Shown: positions 24,741 through 36,967 of the stretch, piece by piece
How positions within the stretch are numbered: the first letter of the stretch is position 1
How the letters are laid out: every line of letters begins with the position of its first letter
DNA from: Pyrrhoderma lamaoense
Lineage: Eukaryota > Basidiomycota > Agaricomycetes > Hymenochaetales > Hymenochaetaceae
Direction of reading: 5' to 3'
NCBI GenBank assembly: GCA_002794735.1
Contig: NBAZ01000041.1
Location: 1 to 64,000 of the forward strand
Length of the DNA: 64,000 nucleotides
The notes under the pieces: generated by a model
What the model was told of the DNA's origin: nothing
The model's input: the letters and a program-made list of their open reading frames with translations, nothing else
Database searches by the model: none
Made by a program: the position numbers and the translations under genes

Positions 24741-26452
24741 AGCATCATAGATATTAGAATAATTTCAACTCTCAACTCTAAACTCATTTGCTTTCTTAAC
24801 GTGTTGGTAGAATGCGGGAGCGTACCTGAACATTACATCATGGGAGGCCCACTATGTACTATCAAGAGATAAACCCAGTTGCAATGATAATTTTGTTCGA
24901 GCTCATCCAAGTAAAAACTGCTTTCGTTCAATTTAATAATCCTATATAAGATACATCATAAAGCAAGAACTACTGATATTCGTAGGTGTAAATGGTTGCT
25001 AATCTCTTGAACTTTCCGAAATATAACTTATAGTTCAAAATTATGGTTCACACTAAATTATAACATATTTCTTTTATCTACTAGCTGCTCCCCTATCAGT
25101 TGTTACTATAGACCAAAATGATTATAACCTACCCTGTTAGATTTACTATCACTTGGAACGCTATCCCATAGTATTCATTATATTATAATTATTGTATGTG
25201 ACCCAATCAAGAATCCTTACTTGTCAACATCGCTTTGACTGCTTACTGTTCTCATTGGTGGATACACGTCGCTGCACTCTGAGATCTGAACTATCGAATG
25301 TACAATCTAGTAGTATACATAGCTGGATTTAACAATAACGTATCGACAACCCGGGTGATGTTTATATAACTTGTACCTTCCCAATTAATGGGCCGTTTCT
25401 AATGTTATCGATCCTGCGTCAAACTCATCTGCCAGGTGAAAAATACATCTACGCGTGGTTGGTTCTCAATGGCTCAAGTAAAGAATCTATAACCCAAATT
25501 ACCATCTCTCTTATATCGTAGACCCGTTCATACATAATAAATCATAATAATACTTCTACATCAGAAATTCCCCTGATCATTAGCCTTTAAGTACCTGGAT
25601 TTGTTTTCAATACAAATCAGAGTTCTAGTAATTTGATATACTTATTAAACCTTTCATATCTGAAGACAGTGTTGAGCAGAGGCCTCTGACAGCACTGCGG
25701 AAAACCCGAACAAGGGGATCCTAATGGTCACAAATCACAAGCACAACACAAAAAAGGGGGACATTGATGCCTCATCAGCACATCCCAGGCTTTCGCACCT
25801 GCTTTACTTTCTATTCCTGGTCCTGATCCTCTATATATATTTATGCTTGTGATGCTTAAGCATTCTCAGATCATGCAATGCTTCAACATCCGTACTTGAT
25901 TGCCACGAAGCAGATTTTACATAGCTCAGGTTCAAAAATATGATTCAATAAATGTGTTTTGATTCAGCTAAGCGACTAAGTGTATCTAGTATATTTATTA
26001 CAAATCAAAGTAGAAAGCTCGTTCGGGAGTGTGATTATAGACTATAACAGGCCCTCCCGTCTATTTTAAAAACCATCCGTTGTATTTTACTTATGAAACA
26101 ATTGTTCTCGGAGATGAGATTCGCTCCATCTGGATATTCTTCAGGAGAAACCGGATAGATCTATTCAGGGTAGGTCGGTCCTAAAAGAACCATACAGACA
26201 CGATGCAAGTACAACGTTCCCGCATAGCTAAAGAACCTACGAAAGCGCTGGGCCTCACCACAGGTACAGCTTAGTCGTCTTCGTCATCTCCTCCTTATCT
26301 AGAAACGTCAACAATTGAAAGGCAGATACGCATATAAACAACACCACCCTCCATCATGAACTCCGAATCCATCCTCATCTATCCTTTCCAGTAAGTGTAC
26401 CCCATTCAGACCCGATTCCACCATATCTACCAGCATACAGAGATAGAAAGAC
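24741..26452. other. intergenic, upstream of FunK1 copy 2
   Basis: AT-rich with no supported gene. The last 120 bp contain the TATA-like element listed separately. A short upstream ATG at 26356 opens a peptide that ends within about 13 codons. Confidence 0.5.
26326..26339 (+). promoter_or_regulatory. TATA-like promoter element of FunK1 copy 2
   Basis: ATACGCATATAAAC lies about 115 bp before the ATG at 26453. The same string, with ATACGCATATAAAC preserved, lies about 115 bp before the start of the inverted copy at 36967. Shared sequence at shared distance suggests a duplicated core promoter. Confidence 0.55.
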
Positions 26453-28763
26453 ATGGATCCCAGTACTAGCTATGCTCGAGAGGGTTCTATATCCCTAGAC
26501 GAAGCCGAGCTTATCTCAGGTACCTCTACGCCAATTAATGAGGGTATCAATAACCAGTTCGGGTACAAAAACACATTATGTAGGATCGATGAAGAATCGC
26601 CAGAGCCAGTGGCAGCTTCAAAAGCCACTAATGACATCCTTGACAAGTTCCTCAAGTATGATATGATTCAATCTCTCTATACAAACACGATAGACTGGTT
26701 TCTACTTTCCTTGATGAAGGCCATCAAGGGCGAAGCAGGACAGCCAGTGCGCCCGTATGGAAGACTTCCTCGCGACAGGCACCTGATGGAGATAGCGCAG
26801 GAAGAAGAGATACTGAGATATCGACGAGAATATTGCAAACCAGTTCAAAAAGAGGGAGATAGGTACTCTTCATTCTGCTTCCTGACAAACACCATTCTTG
26901 AGAGTATATCCGAACCCAGTTCTCCCAGTATCTGTTTTGTCAGGAATGCCTCTCATGTTCTTACATCTAACGACCATCCTAACGGGAGGATCCCAGACCT
27001 GGTATATGTTAGGTCTGACTGCCGTAGCGTCAGGAAAGGAAAATGGAAGAGCCACTGTCTATATGGACCGGATTCGAGTGAGAAGCTTTGGGAGTGGAAG
27101 GATGTGTTGGGTGTTGGCGAACTTAAAATCACCTCAAAAGAATCAATCGTACTTGAAGAGGACATTCCCCGTCCTCCCAAGTCACTGGACTTGCCATTTA
27201 ACCATGTAGGACCGGTGACGAGGGGTATAAAAAAGAAATTTGAGGAAGCAATGCCAACGGCAAACAAGCGGCAACGAACGACATCGGGTGCAAGTAGCAG
27301 CGGCTTTTCGCCCTTGCAGTATTACGAGCTGCCCGATGGCCCAACGCGGAGGAGGAATCCCAAGCTGCGAGAGGATCTTGTTTATCAGAGCGCGCGATAC
27401 GCGAGCGATCACATGACGATGGATGTCGGCACGAGTCGACTTGTCTCATCGGATCGAGAACTGAGGAGAGAAACGAGCTAGGGTGCAGTAAAACTGTGAA
27501 TGTTCTTCGGAATATTGGACGAGGATATCCAATAGACCTGTCATTTGTTACAGGAAAGAGGATACCTGAAGGGCATAATCGGATATTCTTTGGTGAATCG
27601 ACACAGATGGTGATGGTTGGGACGAAGATAGAGGATGGAATTATTGTTCCGATGACTGTTTCAGACTTGGATAGGACTGATACTTGTGAGGACTCTTTTA
27701 TGTGGAAGCATGTCCTCAAATGGAGCTATCCTAGACACAATAGGATCTCGGAGCCGGAGATGATTAAGGCAGCAAAAAGAGTTTTGGAGAGATATGATAA
27801 CAACCCTGATCAGTCTGGAAAGGCTCTCACTGTGAAGATCTCGAACTCACTACCAGATTTTTTGAATGGATATGATATTGATGAGAGGGAAAAGAACTTC
27901 CGTGCTTTTCTTGGGGTAGAGTACGAAGAGCAGAGGATACTTCGGTTCGCTATACTTGAGTATCTCGAGCCAATTCATAGTCTTCCTGTTCTTGGGCAGT
28001 TCAAAGAATCTGTTCGTCATATTGCATTGGGTATGATGATCTCGTCTGTATCATAATTTATCATTATTTTGATATACAAGTAGCCATCCATTATCTAGCG
28101 TCGAGCAAAGAAGGGATTAAGCATCGGGATATTAATGTGAACAATCTCATGTTTCGTCGCCTCAGTGATGGTCAGATCCAAGGTGTACTCTGTGATTGGG
28201 ACCAGGCATCTACATATGAGACTGAGAAGTCTAATGATCATACAGGGACGCGTAATGGGACAAGGGCATTCCTATCTATTGACATGCACGAAAATCCGCC
28301 CCCTGTTCATCTTGAACGATTCGACTTTGAGTCACTATTTTATGTGTTGTACTGGATAAGTATGAATTACTCGAAAGGAAAGTTTCTTCCTGAAAAAGAA
28401 AGGCATCTGATAACGAAAAAATGGGCTTATTGGAACGTTGAAGATGACGAGGATATATCCGAAAAGAAGGTGGCTTTCTTGAATGCTCAGAAACCTCTGT
28501 GTTATAGTCCTGGACTCTTTACGCCCTTTTTTATGCCTATTGTCCGTCTTTGGTTGGATCCGTTGCTTGAACTATTTCGAGATGGGTACACCCTTCGCCG
28601 TATGAAATGCTATCCAATCCACCCTCAGCGTTCTTTGTGTAACACAACTGCTGCAAGATTGGACTCAGGTTCTGTTCCTGAATCTGGTCCGACCACATTT
28701 GATAATGCATCATTGGGAGGAAAGGTTTGTTTTGAGCAGATATGGGCCATACTCGAGAATTGA
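26453..28763 (+). pseudogene. FunK1 fungal protein kinase, split by an internal deletion (copy 2)
   Basis: The N-terminal module starts at ATG 26453 (MDPSTSYAREGSISLDEAEL) and matches copy 5 closely up to HMTMDV at about 27425. Copy 5 then has roughly 200 bp more (HVLNLLISDGF to ISHFAQQ) that are absent here, and the frame shifts, ending at TAG 27479-27481. The kinase half continues in another frame: CLIGSRTEE, VTGKRIPEGHNRIFFGES, HVLKWSYP (probable ATP-binding Lys), an intron at about 28032-28081, then GIKHRDINVNNLMF (catalytic loop) and VLCDWDQAST (DWD metal motif), ending IWAILEN at 28761-28763. The catalytic motifs survive, but no single protein can join the halves. The 342-residue N-terminal piece could still be made. 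Function of the family is unknown. Confidence 0.85.
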
Positions 28764-30751
28764 AGTCCGTCTTTGTTATGAATCTCATCCTTCGACATAC
28801 GCGTAAAAGTGTCTCGATCTCAACTATGCCATCTTACTCTACCACTCTCGTCTGGGACTTCTGGTTTATTTGATTGTAGTTTATATTCTCTCTAGGCACA
28901 ATTCCTTACATCCAATATAAAAAATTGTTACAATAATATTATATTTTTTAAAGAGGATAGATGTATAGTATGCATTCCCGTATAATCAGAGTCTATCCGG
29001 CACGGACGGTGAAAACTAAACTTTTGGTCAGATTTTGACCTTGGTGTTGTATTTAGTGGCGAGGACGTGGGGTTTAGAGTCTGTCTACACCAGACACGAT
29101 GCTCAGGCTAAGATTTGGGGGCTAAATAGCGAGATACTCGACCTCGGCCGTCCGGCCGAGATCTTGGTCGGACCGTAGAGACTGATAGAGACCTCGAGGC
29201 AAGCTGAGACTTCACAGACCAGTAAAAGTAGTAGAAACGTATAGAACAGAGCCCCGACCGAGGCTGTAGCTTGAGGTACAAGTGTATGTATTTCAGTCCG
29301 CCCGGACGGCTTGCAGTACGGTCAGAGCGTTACAAGCGCGCCCAGGCAGCTTAATAAAGCAGCAGAGAAGTAGATAAAGAGTACAGGAGACTAGTAGAGA
29401 GCTACTCGGGGGGGGGGGGGGTGAATAGACTGGGAAGTAATTGATTGGGGGTTGCTTATTTACTACGGCCTCAAGTCTGGAGGCTTATATAGCAAAACGT
29501 GAGATAAAAGTTAGATAATAAGGAAAGCATGGTGTCCAGGTGGCTATATGCCACTGGACGAAGGGTTTAAGCTATCAGAAACGAGGGGGTCATATAAACG
29601 AACCCTACCCTCGAGTAAGAGTAGAAAGTGAAGCTAAATAGTAAGAGAAATGAACGAGGCGCGCGGCCGAGTAGTAGCAATGGACTTCTCGGGCGAGTTA
29701 GAAAGTGCATTATAAATGCACTACGACTGGCCAAACACTTAGCTGGTCCTACAACGGTGTGTAGGAATGATCCTGAAAAGGAGGGCAGATACTCAAGATG
29801 ATGCACAGTACAAATGAGATGGATATTGAATGTGATTAGCACCTAACTAAACTCAATATCTGGCCAAGCAATGGGAAGTGTTATATTTCCATCCACCTAC
29901 ACCATGAATATTATAATCCATTACATGCATGTACTATCTCATAGTATATTTACAGCTAGTTCAGGAAACCATGTCCGGTCGCGTATGCGAATTAAATAAG
30001 GGAATTAATGAGCGGTATCACACTTCATCCCCTTGCTATTTTCCTTGTTTATTTCCCCTATTCATGTATATTCTATGTAATTCTACAAAATAATGAGTTG
30101 AAATATGAGATAAAAGTATTAGATTAAAATATAGATGAAATATAATTTATTTTTGTCAAGATGATTATTGTATGTTATGTATAAATATCTATAACAAATT
30201 ATACTACCTAAAAAAAACTATGTGTATATCATGTGCTATGTAAGTTTCACTCGTGCCGCGGACATGGATTTCTGAACTAGCTGTAACAGTAGTATGTGTG
30301 AGTAAAGAATTACTCCGGCTTTTTACTAGTCGCCTTCATAGAAGTATGAGATTCCTCCTGTTTGTCAGCAGTGATACATTCCGAAATTCAGAATCTGTTT
30401 CTCATTATTCATCAAGATTATATCTTTCGAGTTACACCAATTGTTCAATCCTAGCCAAAAGTAATTAAAGCCTCATGAGTGTGTGTCAATTACATGGTGG
30501 CGAGGAGTTTGTCAATAAACTATTGTTGCAAATAAGAGCAAGGTTGAACTCGTTACGGAGTACGTACAGAGTCATGTGACTGTCTGCATTCAACATGAGT
30601 GAAAATAGTACTGGCTTTCATTGAGAAAATAGCCATGACTCTTTAGAGAGTACTGTGATATGGAAACTATAAGCTACACAGATAAACTACCATAGGACAC
30701 AAGAGATTTGAAATGATAAAAAAAGGATAGATAATATATATTAGAGATACG
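28764..30751. other. spacer with a GC-rich, palindrome-bearing block (possible transposon remnant)
   Basis: Bases ~28995-29440 are much richer in G and C than the surroundings. They contain an 8-bp perfect inverted repeat with a 2-nt spacer (29143-29160, CTCGGCCG/CGGCCGAG), CCGGACGG-type motifs at ~29004, ~29149 and ~29304, and a run of 14 G (29408-29421). No open frame of a transposase or polymerase is visible. It resembles a non-autonomous or solo-LTR type remnant, but I found no clean target-site duplication. The rest of the span is AT-rich. Confidence 0.35.
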
Positions 30752-30760
30752 TTATAAATC
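30530..30760. repeat. duplicated FunK1 3' flank (copy a)
   Basis: This segment matches 34240-34495 along its length, including AATAAGAGCAAG, GTCATGTGACTG, CTGGCTTTCATTGAGAAAAT, TAAGCTACACAGA and TATATTAGAGA. Both copies lie just beyond the stop codon of a minus-strand FunK1 gene, so the genes were duplicated with their 3' flanks. Confidence 0.75.
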
Positions 30761-32260
30761 GGGTGTAGATAGTATTTCCCATATCCTTTCAAAAGTAACA
30801 AATCCTCCCAAGCTTGAGTGATTGAAGTCGGGAGGTTTGGGTATCGTAGCTATACTCGATCCCGCAACGGCTGTACTAGTTTTCAATCGATCGAGATACT
30901 CAACTATTAAATCTCTATGATAACCAAGCTCATCATATCCTTTTAGAAACAATTTTTTCAGTGGAAACAGCCAATATCTGACGAGAGGTTGAAAGAAAGG
31001 AGGGAAAAGTTCAACGTCTCGGATAAAATGCGCCCTCAGGAGACTATATTTCTTTTCAGCCACAGAGGCATCATTCTCAGCATTCCAATATGACCACTCT
31101 TTGGCGCTGGGACGCCCCCCAGATCCAAGAAGGAATTTACCTCCAGAGTAGTTCATGCTGATCCAGTACATCACATAAAATAGTGACTCAAAGTCGAATC
31201 GTTCAATATGAGTAGGAGGTGGACTCTTGTGCATATCAATCGCCATGAATGCCCTTGTACCGTTACGCATCCTTGTGTGATCAGCTGATTTCTCTGTTTC
31301 GTTTGTGGATGCCTGGTCCCAGTCACAGAGTACACCTTGGATCTGGTTATCGCCAAGACGACGGTACATGAGATTGTTCACATTGATATCCCGGTGTTTA
31401 ATTGATTCCTCGCTCGTTGCCAAGTAATGTATAGCTGTTAATTTGACATTGTCATCTCTAGATGATAAATAGACAGATAAGAAGATTATACCTAAAACAA
31501 TGTGTCGAATAGATTCCTTAAATTGTACGAGATTACCAAGACTATGGATCGGTTCGAGATACTCAAATATTGTGAGCCGAAGTATCCTCTTCTCTTCCGG
31601 GCCTGCTCTCAAGAACGCGTGTAGTTTCTTCTGTTCTTCATCATCATTGTATTTGAATAGTACCCTCGGTAGCGTTTCCGAAATCTTCACGGTAGTCAAC
31701 TTCCCAGATGGAATAGGATTACGGTCATATCTCTCAAGAACTTTATGGGCCATCTCCTTTATCTCTATCTCTGGAGTCCTGTAAGCCTTAAGATAACTCC
31801 ACTTAAGGACATCCCGGCAGATACCATCAAATTTTAGTTCCGAGATGGCTTCCCTATTCCCTATTTTCATCGGTACCATCTGATAATCTAACAATTGGCC
31901 AGGGTAAAATCGAGCAGGTCCTTCAGTACTATCCTTCTCAATATCGGATGTTACTTATGCATCATATATATGTACATAATAATCGGGACATACACAGATT
32001 ATGAACGTTTCTACTCTTCCCACGATCAATCTCGATAAACTGATCAACTCAAATTATAAAATGGTCAAGATCCTCGCTTTTGAATTTCTTGGTAACCTGT
32101 AGTACGTATTCAGGCCAGTATAGAGCATTCACAGAATCCAGCAGCGGAGAGTAAAACTAGTTTCTATCGTCATAATAAGCAAATAAGCGTTTCAATAAGA
32201 ACAAGATTCAGTTCTTGGCTACAAGAGCAGGATGCCGGACATCGATTATCATGTGATCGC
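30752..32260 (-). pseudogene. FunK1 fungal protein kinase, decayed N-terminal half (copy 3)
   Basis: The C-terminal 380 residues form one open frame (31894 to 30752) with CRDVLKWSYLK, ESIKHRDINVNNLMYRR and VLCDWDQAST, so the catalytic motifs are complete. Bases 31435-31491 correspond to the intron seen at this place in the other copies; here it is 57 nt with no stop, so the frame reads through it. Upstream, homology continues in fragments: SDHMIIDV near 32250, AYYDDRN followed by a TAG, then FYSPLLDSVNALY and YVLQVTKKFKSEDLDHF followed by a stop. Nothing corresponding to the N-terminal module remains. A truncated kinase domain could be expressed, but the gene as a whole is a pseudogene. Confidence 0.8.
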
Positions 32261-32747
32261 TTTCGAAACTAGTACTCTTGTGACAGCATTGAGATATATG
32301 TGTACGTGTACCATACCTGTGTGCGTTGATGAAAAAAGGTAGTAGAGGTAATGGGCTTTACTTGAGATTGACCAGTCATTATAGTATACTATACGGGTGC
32401 CTTGGTATGTTTGCTACCTCTTGATTGCAGTCATCGATACCTAAGGTTAACGGACTGGGAATATCTCTCTCTTCAATCCTTGTTGCACAGGACCTTTTCC
32501 TAGGTTACATCATTTGCTCCTACCCAAGTATACTTGAAACATTATGAACGTGTTCCGTAGATATTTATCAAACTATAAAAGCCCATTGTATCTCTCATCC
32601 TACTTTCATTGTATATATTGTATATAAGTCACTCCTAAGTTGAAATTCCTGTGACAGGAAAGTCATAAACTACTCATAAATGCACTAATGTTCCGTATTG
32701 CAAGATAGATGAAGTAGAAATATGTAATACGAGCAAGAAATACATCA
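32261..32747. other. spacer between FunK1 copies
   Basis: No gene seen. AT-rich DNA separates the decayed 5' end of copy 3 from the stop codon of copy 4. Confidence 0.5.
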
Positions 32748-34285
32748 TTAATCGGGTCTCGATAGTATTTCCCATATCCTTTCAAAACAAAGATATCCTC
32801 CTAAGCCTGAGTAAAAAAATTCGGGTGGTTTGAGTATTGGAGCAGCAGCTAGGTCCGATTCCATGACGACTGTACTAATTTCCAATGACTCGAGATAGTC
32901 GGACATTGAAAGCTTATGACCATCATATATTGAGTATCCTTCTCGGAGTAACTTCTTCAATGGTTTCAACCAATGGCGAACAAGAGGTTGAAAAAATGGA
33001 GGGAAAAGCTTAATGTCCTTTGTAAAATCTATTCTCAAGAGCCTACGTTTCTTATCAGCTACGGAGGCATCATCCTCGGCGTTCCAAAGAGACCACTCTT
33101 TGGCGCTGGGATGTCTCTCAGACTCAAGAAGAGGCCTCCCCTCAGAGTAATTCATGCTGATCCAGTACATCACATAAAGGAGTGATTCAAAGTCAAATCG
33201 TTCAATATGAATAGGAGGTTGAGATGATTCGTGAATATCGATTGCCATGAATGCCCTTGTACCGTTACGCATCTTTGTGTGGTCATTCGATTTTTCGGTC
33301 TCATATGTGGATGCCTGGTCCCAGTCACAGAGTACACCTTGAATCTGGTTATCACCAAGACGCCGAAACATGAGATTGTTTATATTGATATCACGATGCT
33401 TGATCCCTTCCTCGCTTATTGCCAAATAATGAACGGCTGATTCTTTATTAATATAGTGGCAGATGATACATATCAACAACAACACACCTAATACAATATG
33501 ACGAATTGATTCCTTGAAGTGTGCAAGACTATCGAGACTATGGATCGGCTCGAGATACTCAAATATCGTGAACCGAAGTATTCTCTTCTCTTCATAGCCT
33601 ACTCCAAGAAATGCTTGGAGATTCCTTTCTATATCATCGATAACATTCCCTCAATAGCGTTTGGTAGCGAGTTTGAGATCTTCACAGCAAGTACTTTTCC
33701 AGATGGATCAGGTATGTTATCGCATCTTTCAAGAACCCTCCGTGCTTCCCCAATCATCCCCAGCTCCGATATTCTGGTAGAGTAATGATAGCTCCATTTG
33801 AGGACATGCTTCCACCTCAGTAGGTCTTCACAATTGTCATCTTTTTGTAACTCATAGACAGTCTCCCTAGCATCAGTCTTCACTTCTACCATCTGCTTTA
33901 ATTCTACAAAGAGTATCCGATAGGGTTCCCCCCTCGCAGTGAATTTCGATTCCGTCCGATATCTTCCTTTAATATCCTTCTCAGTATTCTACGATACAGC
34001 TATAGAGTAAGCACACCCTTACTTTTTAACCCTCTATGGATCTACCTCGACGACACTGGCGAGATAAAATCACTTATACAGTCTCCTATTGTGTACATGT
34101 ACAGTGACCCAAGACCCTCGTTCTTCAAGTTATTAATTTCCTTTAGCACGTATTCAGATTGACAAGAACAGTAAAGAGATTATGTGGCTAGAAGACCTTG
34201 AATGATCTGCAATTTTAATTTGCAAGTCATATGTTACAAACAAGAGCAAGACTTCGATCTTTCCGAGGACATACAACGTCATGTG
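32748..34285 (-). pseudogene. FunK1 fungal protein kinase, 5'-truncated and frame-broken (copy 4)
   Basis: The C-terminal exon (33485 to 32748) has EGIKHRDININNLMFRRL and VLCDWDQAST and ends IWEILSRPD. It joins across a GTGTGT...CAG intron to RHIVLG. Upstream, YRILFVELKQMVEVK, LLRWKHVLKWSYHY and VLAVKISNSLPNAIEG are aligned with copy 5, but the frame then closes. One extra base in the GGG of the coding strand (plus-strand CCC 33648-33650) would reopen it. Farther up only diverged pieces remain (EYVLKEINNLKNEGLG near 34140; an HMT-like fragment near 34280). No N-terminal module and no start codon can be assigned. Confidence 0.8.
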
Positions 34286-34495
34286 ACTGCATGCAGCTAG
34301 CAGTCCTACATTAAACAGGAGTGAAAACAGCATGTGCGATTATTGAGTCGTTCTGGCTTTCATTGAGAAAATAGTCAAGCCTCTCTAGAGAGTTTGTGGT
34401 ACTTAAAAAATAAGCTACACAGAAATGTACCATAAGACACATTATAGAATGATAAAGTAAGGATAGGTAACATATATTAGAGACACGTTATAAAT
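34240..34495. repeat. duplicated FunK1 3' flank (copy b)
   Basis: Counterpart of 30530-30760; see that entry for shared words. It overlaps the degenerate 5' end of copy 4, so the tandem unit seems to be one FunK1 gene, its 3' flank, and the beginning of the next gene. Confidence 0.7.
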
Positions 34496-36967
34496 CAGGT
34501 CTTGATAATATTTCCCATATCCTCTCAAAACAAACATGTCCTCCCAAGCTTGTATAATCGAAGTCGGGAGGTTTGAGTATCGCATTAGCAACTATGTTCG
34601 ATCCCTCAACGGCTGTACTAGTTTTCAATAAATCAAGATACTCAGATATCGAGTCTCTATGACAATTGTGCTTGTCGTATCCTTTATAAAAATTCTTTTT
34701 CAGTGGAAACAGCCAATAACGAGCGAGTGGTTGAAAGAAAGGAGGGAAAAGTTCAATGTCGGTGAGATCAAATGTCGTCAAGAGTTCTTTTTTTTGAATA
34801 GCCACCATCCTGTCGTCCTCAGCGTTCCAAAGAGACCACTCTTTGGCGCTAGGATGTCTCTCAGACTCAAGAAGGAGTTTACCTCCAGAGTAATTCATGC
34901 TGATCCAGTACATCACATAAAATAGTGATTCAAAGTCGAATCGTTCAATATGAGTAGGAGGCGGGGTCTTGTGCATATCAATCGCCATGAATGCCCTTGT
35001 ACCGTTACGCATCCTTGTGTGATCAGATGATTTCTCTGTTTCGTTTGTGGATGCCTGGTCCCAGTCACAGAGTACACCTTGGATCTGATTATCGCCAAGA
35101 TGACGGAACATGAGATTGTTCACATTGATATCCCGGTGCTTGATTGATTCCTCGCTCATCGCTAAGTAATGAATCGCTATTGAAACATCATTATAGTACC
35201 CAAACGGTACAGAGATAAGTGAGAACATACCTAGTGCAATGTGTCGGATAGATTCCTTGAAGTGTACGAGACTATCCAGGCTATGGATCGGCTCGAGATA
35301 CTCAAATATTGTGAACCGAAGTATTCTCGTCTCTTCGTAGTCTACTCCAAGAAATGCCCGGAAGTTCCTCTCTCTATCATCTATGTCGTACCTTCCAATG
35401 ACATTCGGTAGCGAGTTCGAGATCTTCACAGCAAGTACCCTTCCAGACGGATCGGGTATGTCATCGTATCGTCCAAGAACTCTCCGTGCTTCCCCAATCA
35501 TCTCTGGCTCCGATATTCTGGTAGAGTATGGATAGCTCCACTTGAGGACATGCTTCCATCTAAGCGGGTCTTCATGATCACCACCTCTTTCTAAATCTGC
35601 CATAGTCATCGGAACAACAACTCCATTCTCTATCTTTGTTCCAACCATCATCATCTGAGTCGATTCACCAAAGAATATCCGGTTAGGGCCCTCAGGTATC
35701 CTCTTCCCAGTCACAAATTCCAAGCCCTCCGGATATTCTCCTGCGATAATTTTCAGTACATTCACAGTTTTCTTGCACCGTTGTTGGTCTGCACCCGATC
35801 CAACGAGACAACTAATTTTGACGGCCTTCTGTTGCGCAAAGTGGCTGATATCCTTGCTCTCGAAGTCGTTGAGAATCTTCAGCACATATGCGAATCGATA
35901 CAGATCATCCACGAAGTTCAGCGGGGAGAGTAGATCACGCCCTGGTGGTCGTAGTATGCAAGCCAGAGAAAGCCGTCGCTGATCAGCAGATTCAGCACGT
36001 GCCGACGGGTGACATCCATTGTCATGTGATCGCTCACGTATCGCGCGCTCTGATAAACAAGATCCTCTCGCAGCTTGGGATTCCTCCGCCGCGTTGGGCC
36101 ATCGGGCAGCTCGTAATACTGCAAGGGCGAAAAGCCGCTGCTACTTGCACCGCCCGATCTTGTTCGTTGCCGTTTGTTTGCCGTTGGCATTGCTTCCTCA
36201 TATTTCTTTTTCATCCCCCTCGTCACCGGTCCTACATGGTTGAACGGCAAGACCAGTGACGTGGAAGGGCGGGGAATGTCCTCTTCAAGTACGATCGATC
36301 CTTTGGAGGTGATTTTAACTTCGCCAACACCCAACACATCTGTCCACTCCCAAAGCTTCTCACTCGAATCCGGTCCATATAGACAGTGGCTCTTCCATTT
36401 TCCTTTCCTGACGCTACGGCAGTCAGACCTAACATATACCAGGTCTGGGATCCTCCCGTTAGGATGGTCGTTGGATGTAAGAACATGAGAGGCATTCCTG
36501 ACAAAACAAATACTAGGAGAACTGGGTTCGGATATACTCTCAAGAATGGCGTTTGCCAGGTAGCAGAACGGGGAATATCTGTCTTCTTCCTTTTGAACCG
36601 GCTCGCAATATTCACGTCGATATCTCAGTACATCTTCTCCCTTTACTATCTCCTGCAGGTGCCTGTCGCGGGGAAGTCGTGCATACGGCCGCACTGGCTG
36701 GCCTGCTTCGCCCTTGATGGCCTTCATCAAGGAAAGTAGAAACCGATCGATCGTATTTGTGTGGAGAGATTGTGTCAAGTCGTACTTGAGGAATTGATTG
36801 AGCATGTCATTGGTGGCTTTCGAAGCGGCCATTGCCTCTGGACCTTCGTCATCGACTCCATACAATGTGCCCCTGCAACTGAAATGACTGCTGACACCTT
36901 TGTGGAAAGGCGAGGAAAATCCTGGTACGGTCACCTCCTGAGGAACCTGACTGTCACTGAGATCCAT
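34488..36967 (-). CDS. FunK1 fungal protein kinase, near-complete, one frame break (copy 5)
   Basis: The only full-length member of its subtype here, about 808 residues if repaired. ATG at 36967 opens MDLSDSQVPQEVTVPG; the N-terminal module includes PSSPSICFVRNASHV, the KWKSHCLYGPDSSEKLWEW block and a GEVKITSKGSIVLEED strand, then HMTMDVTRRHVLNLL and YYDHQGVIYSP. Here the frame stops (TGA 35918-35920), next to a CCCC run on the coding strand (35923-35926). Homology resumes at once in another frame with LNFVDDLYRFAYVLK, and the copy at 30752 reads through this point. Adding one C, or removing two, joins the halves. The kinase domain has VLKWSYP, IKHRDINVNNLMFR, VLCDWDQAST and ends WEILSRPDL. 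An intron of 54 nt without stops lies at 35177-35230. A sequencing error is as likely as a mutation. Confidence 0.8.

Noticed and set aside
26953..27719. Long antisense frames over the FunK1 N-terminal module
   Set aside because: The same shadow frames occur over copy 5, so they follow from the shared coding sequence.
29567..29842. 91-codon minus-strand frame beside the GC-rich block
   Set aside because: No transposase or polymerase motif; hydrophobic composition from AT-rich codons only.
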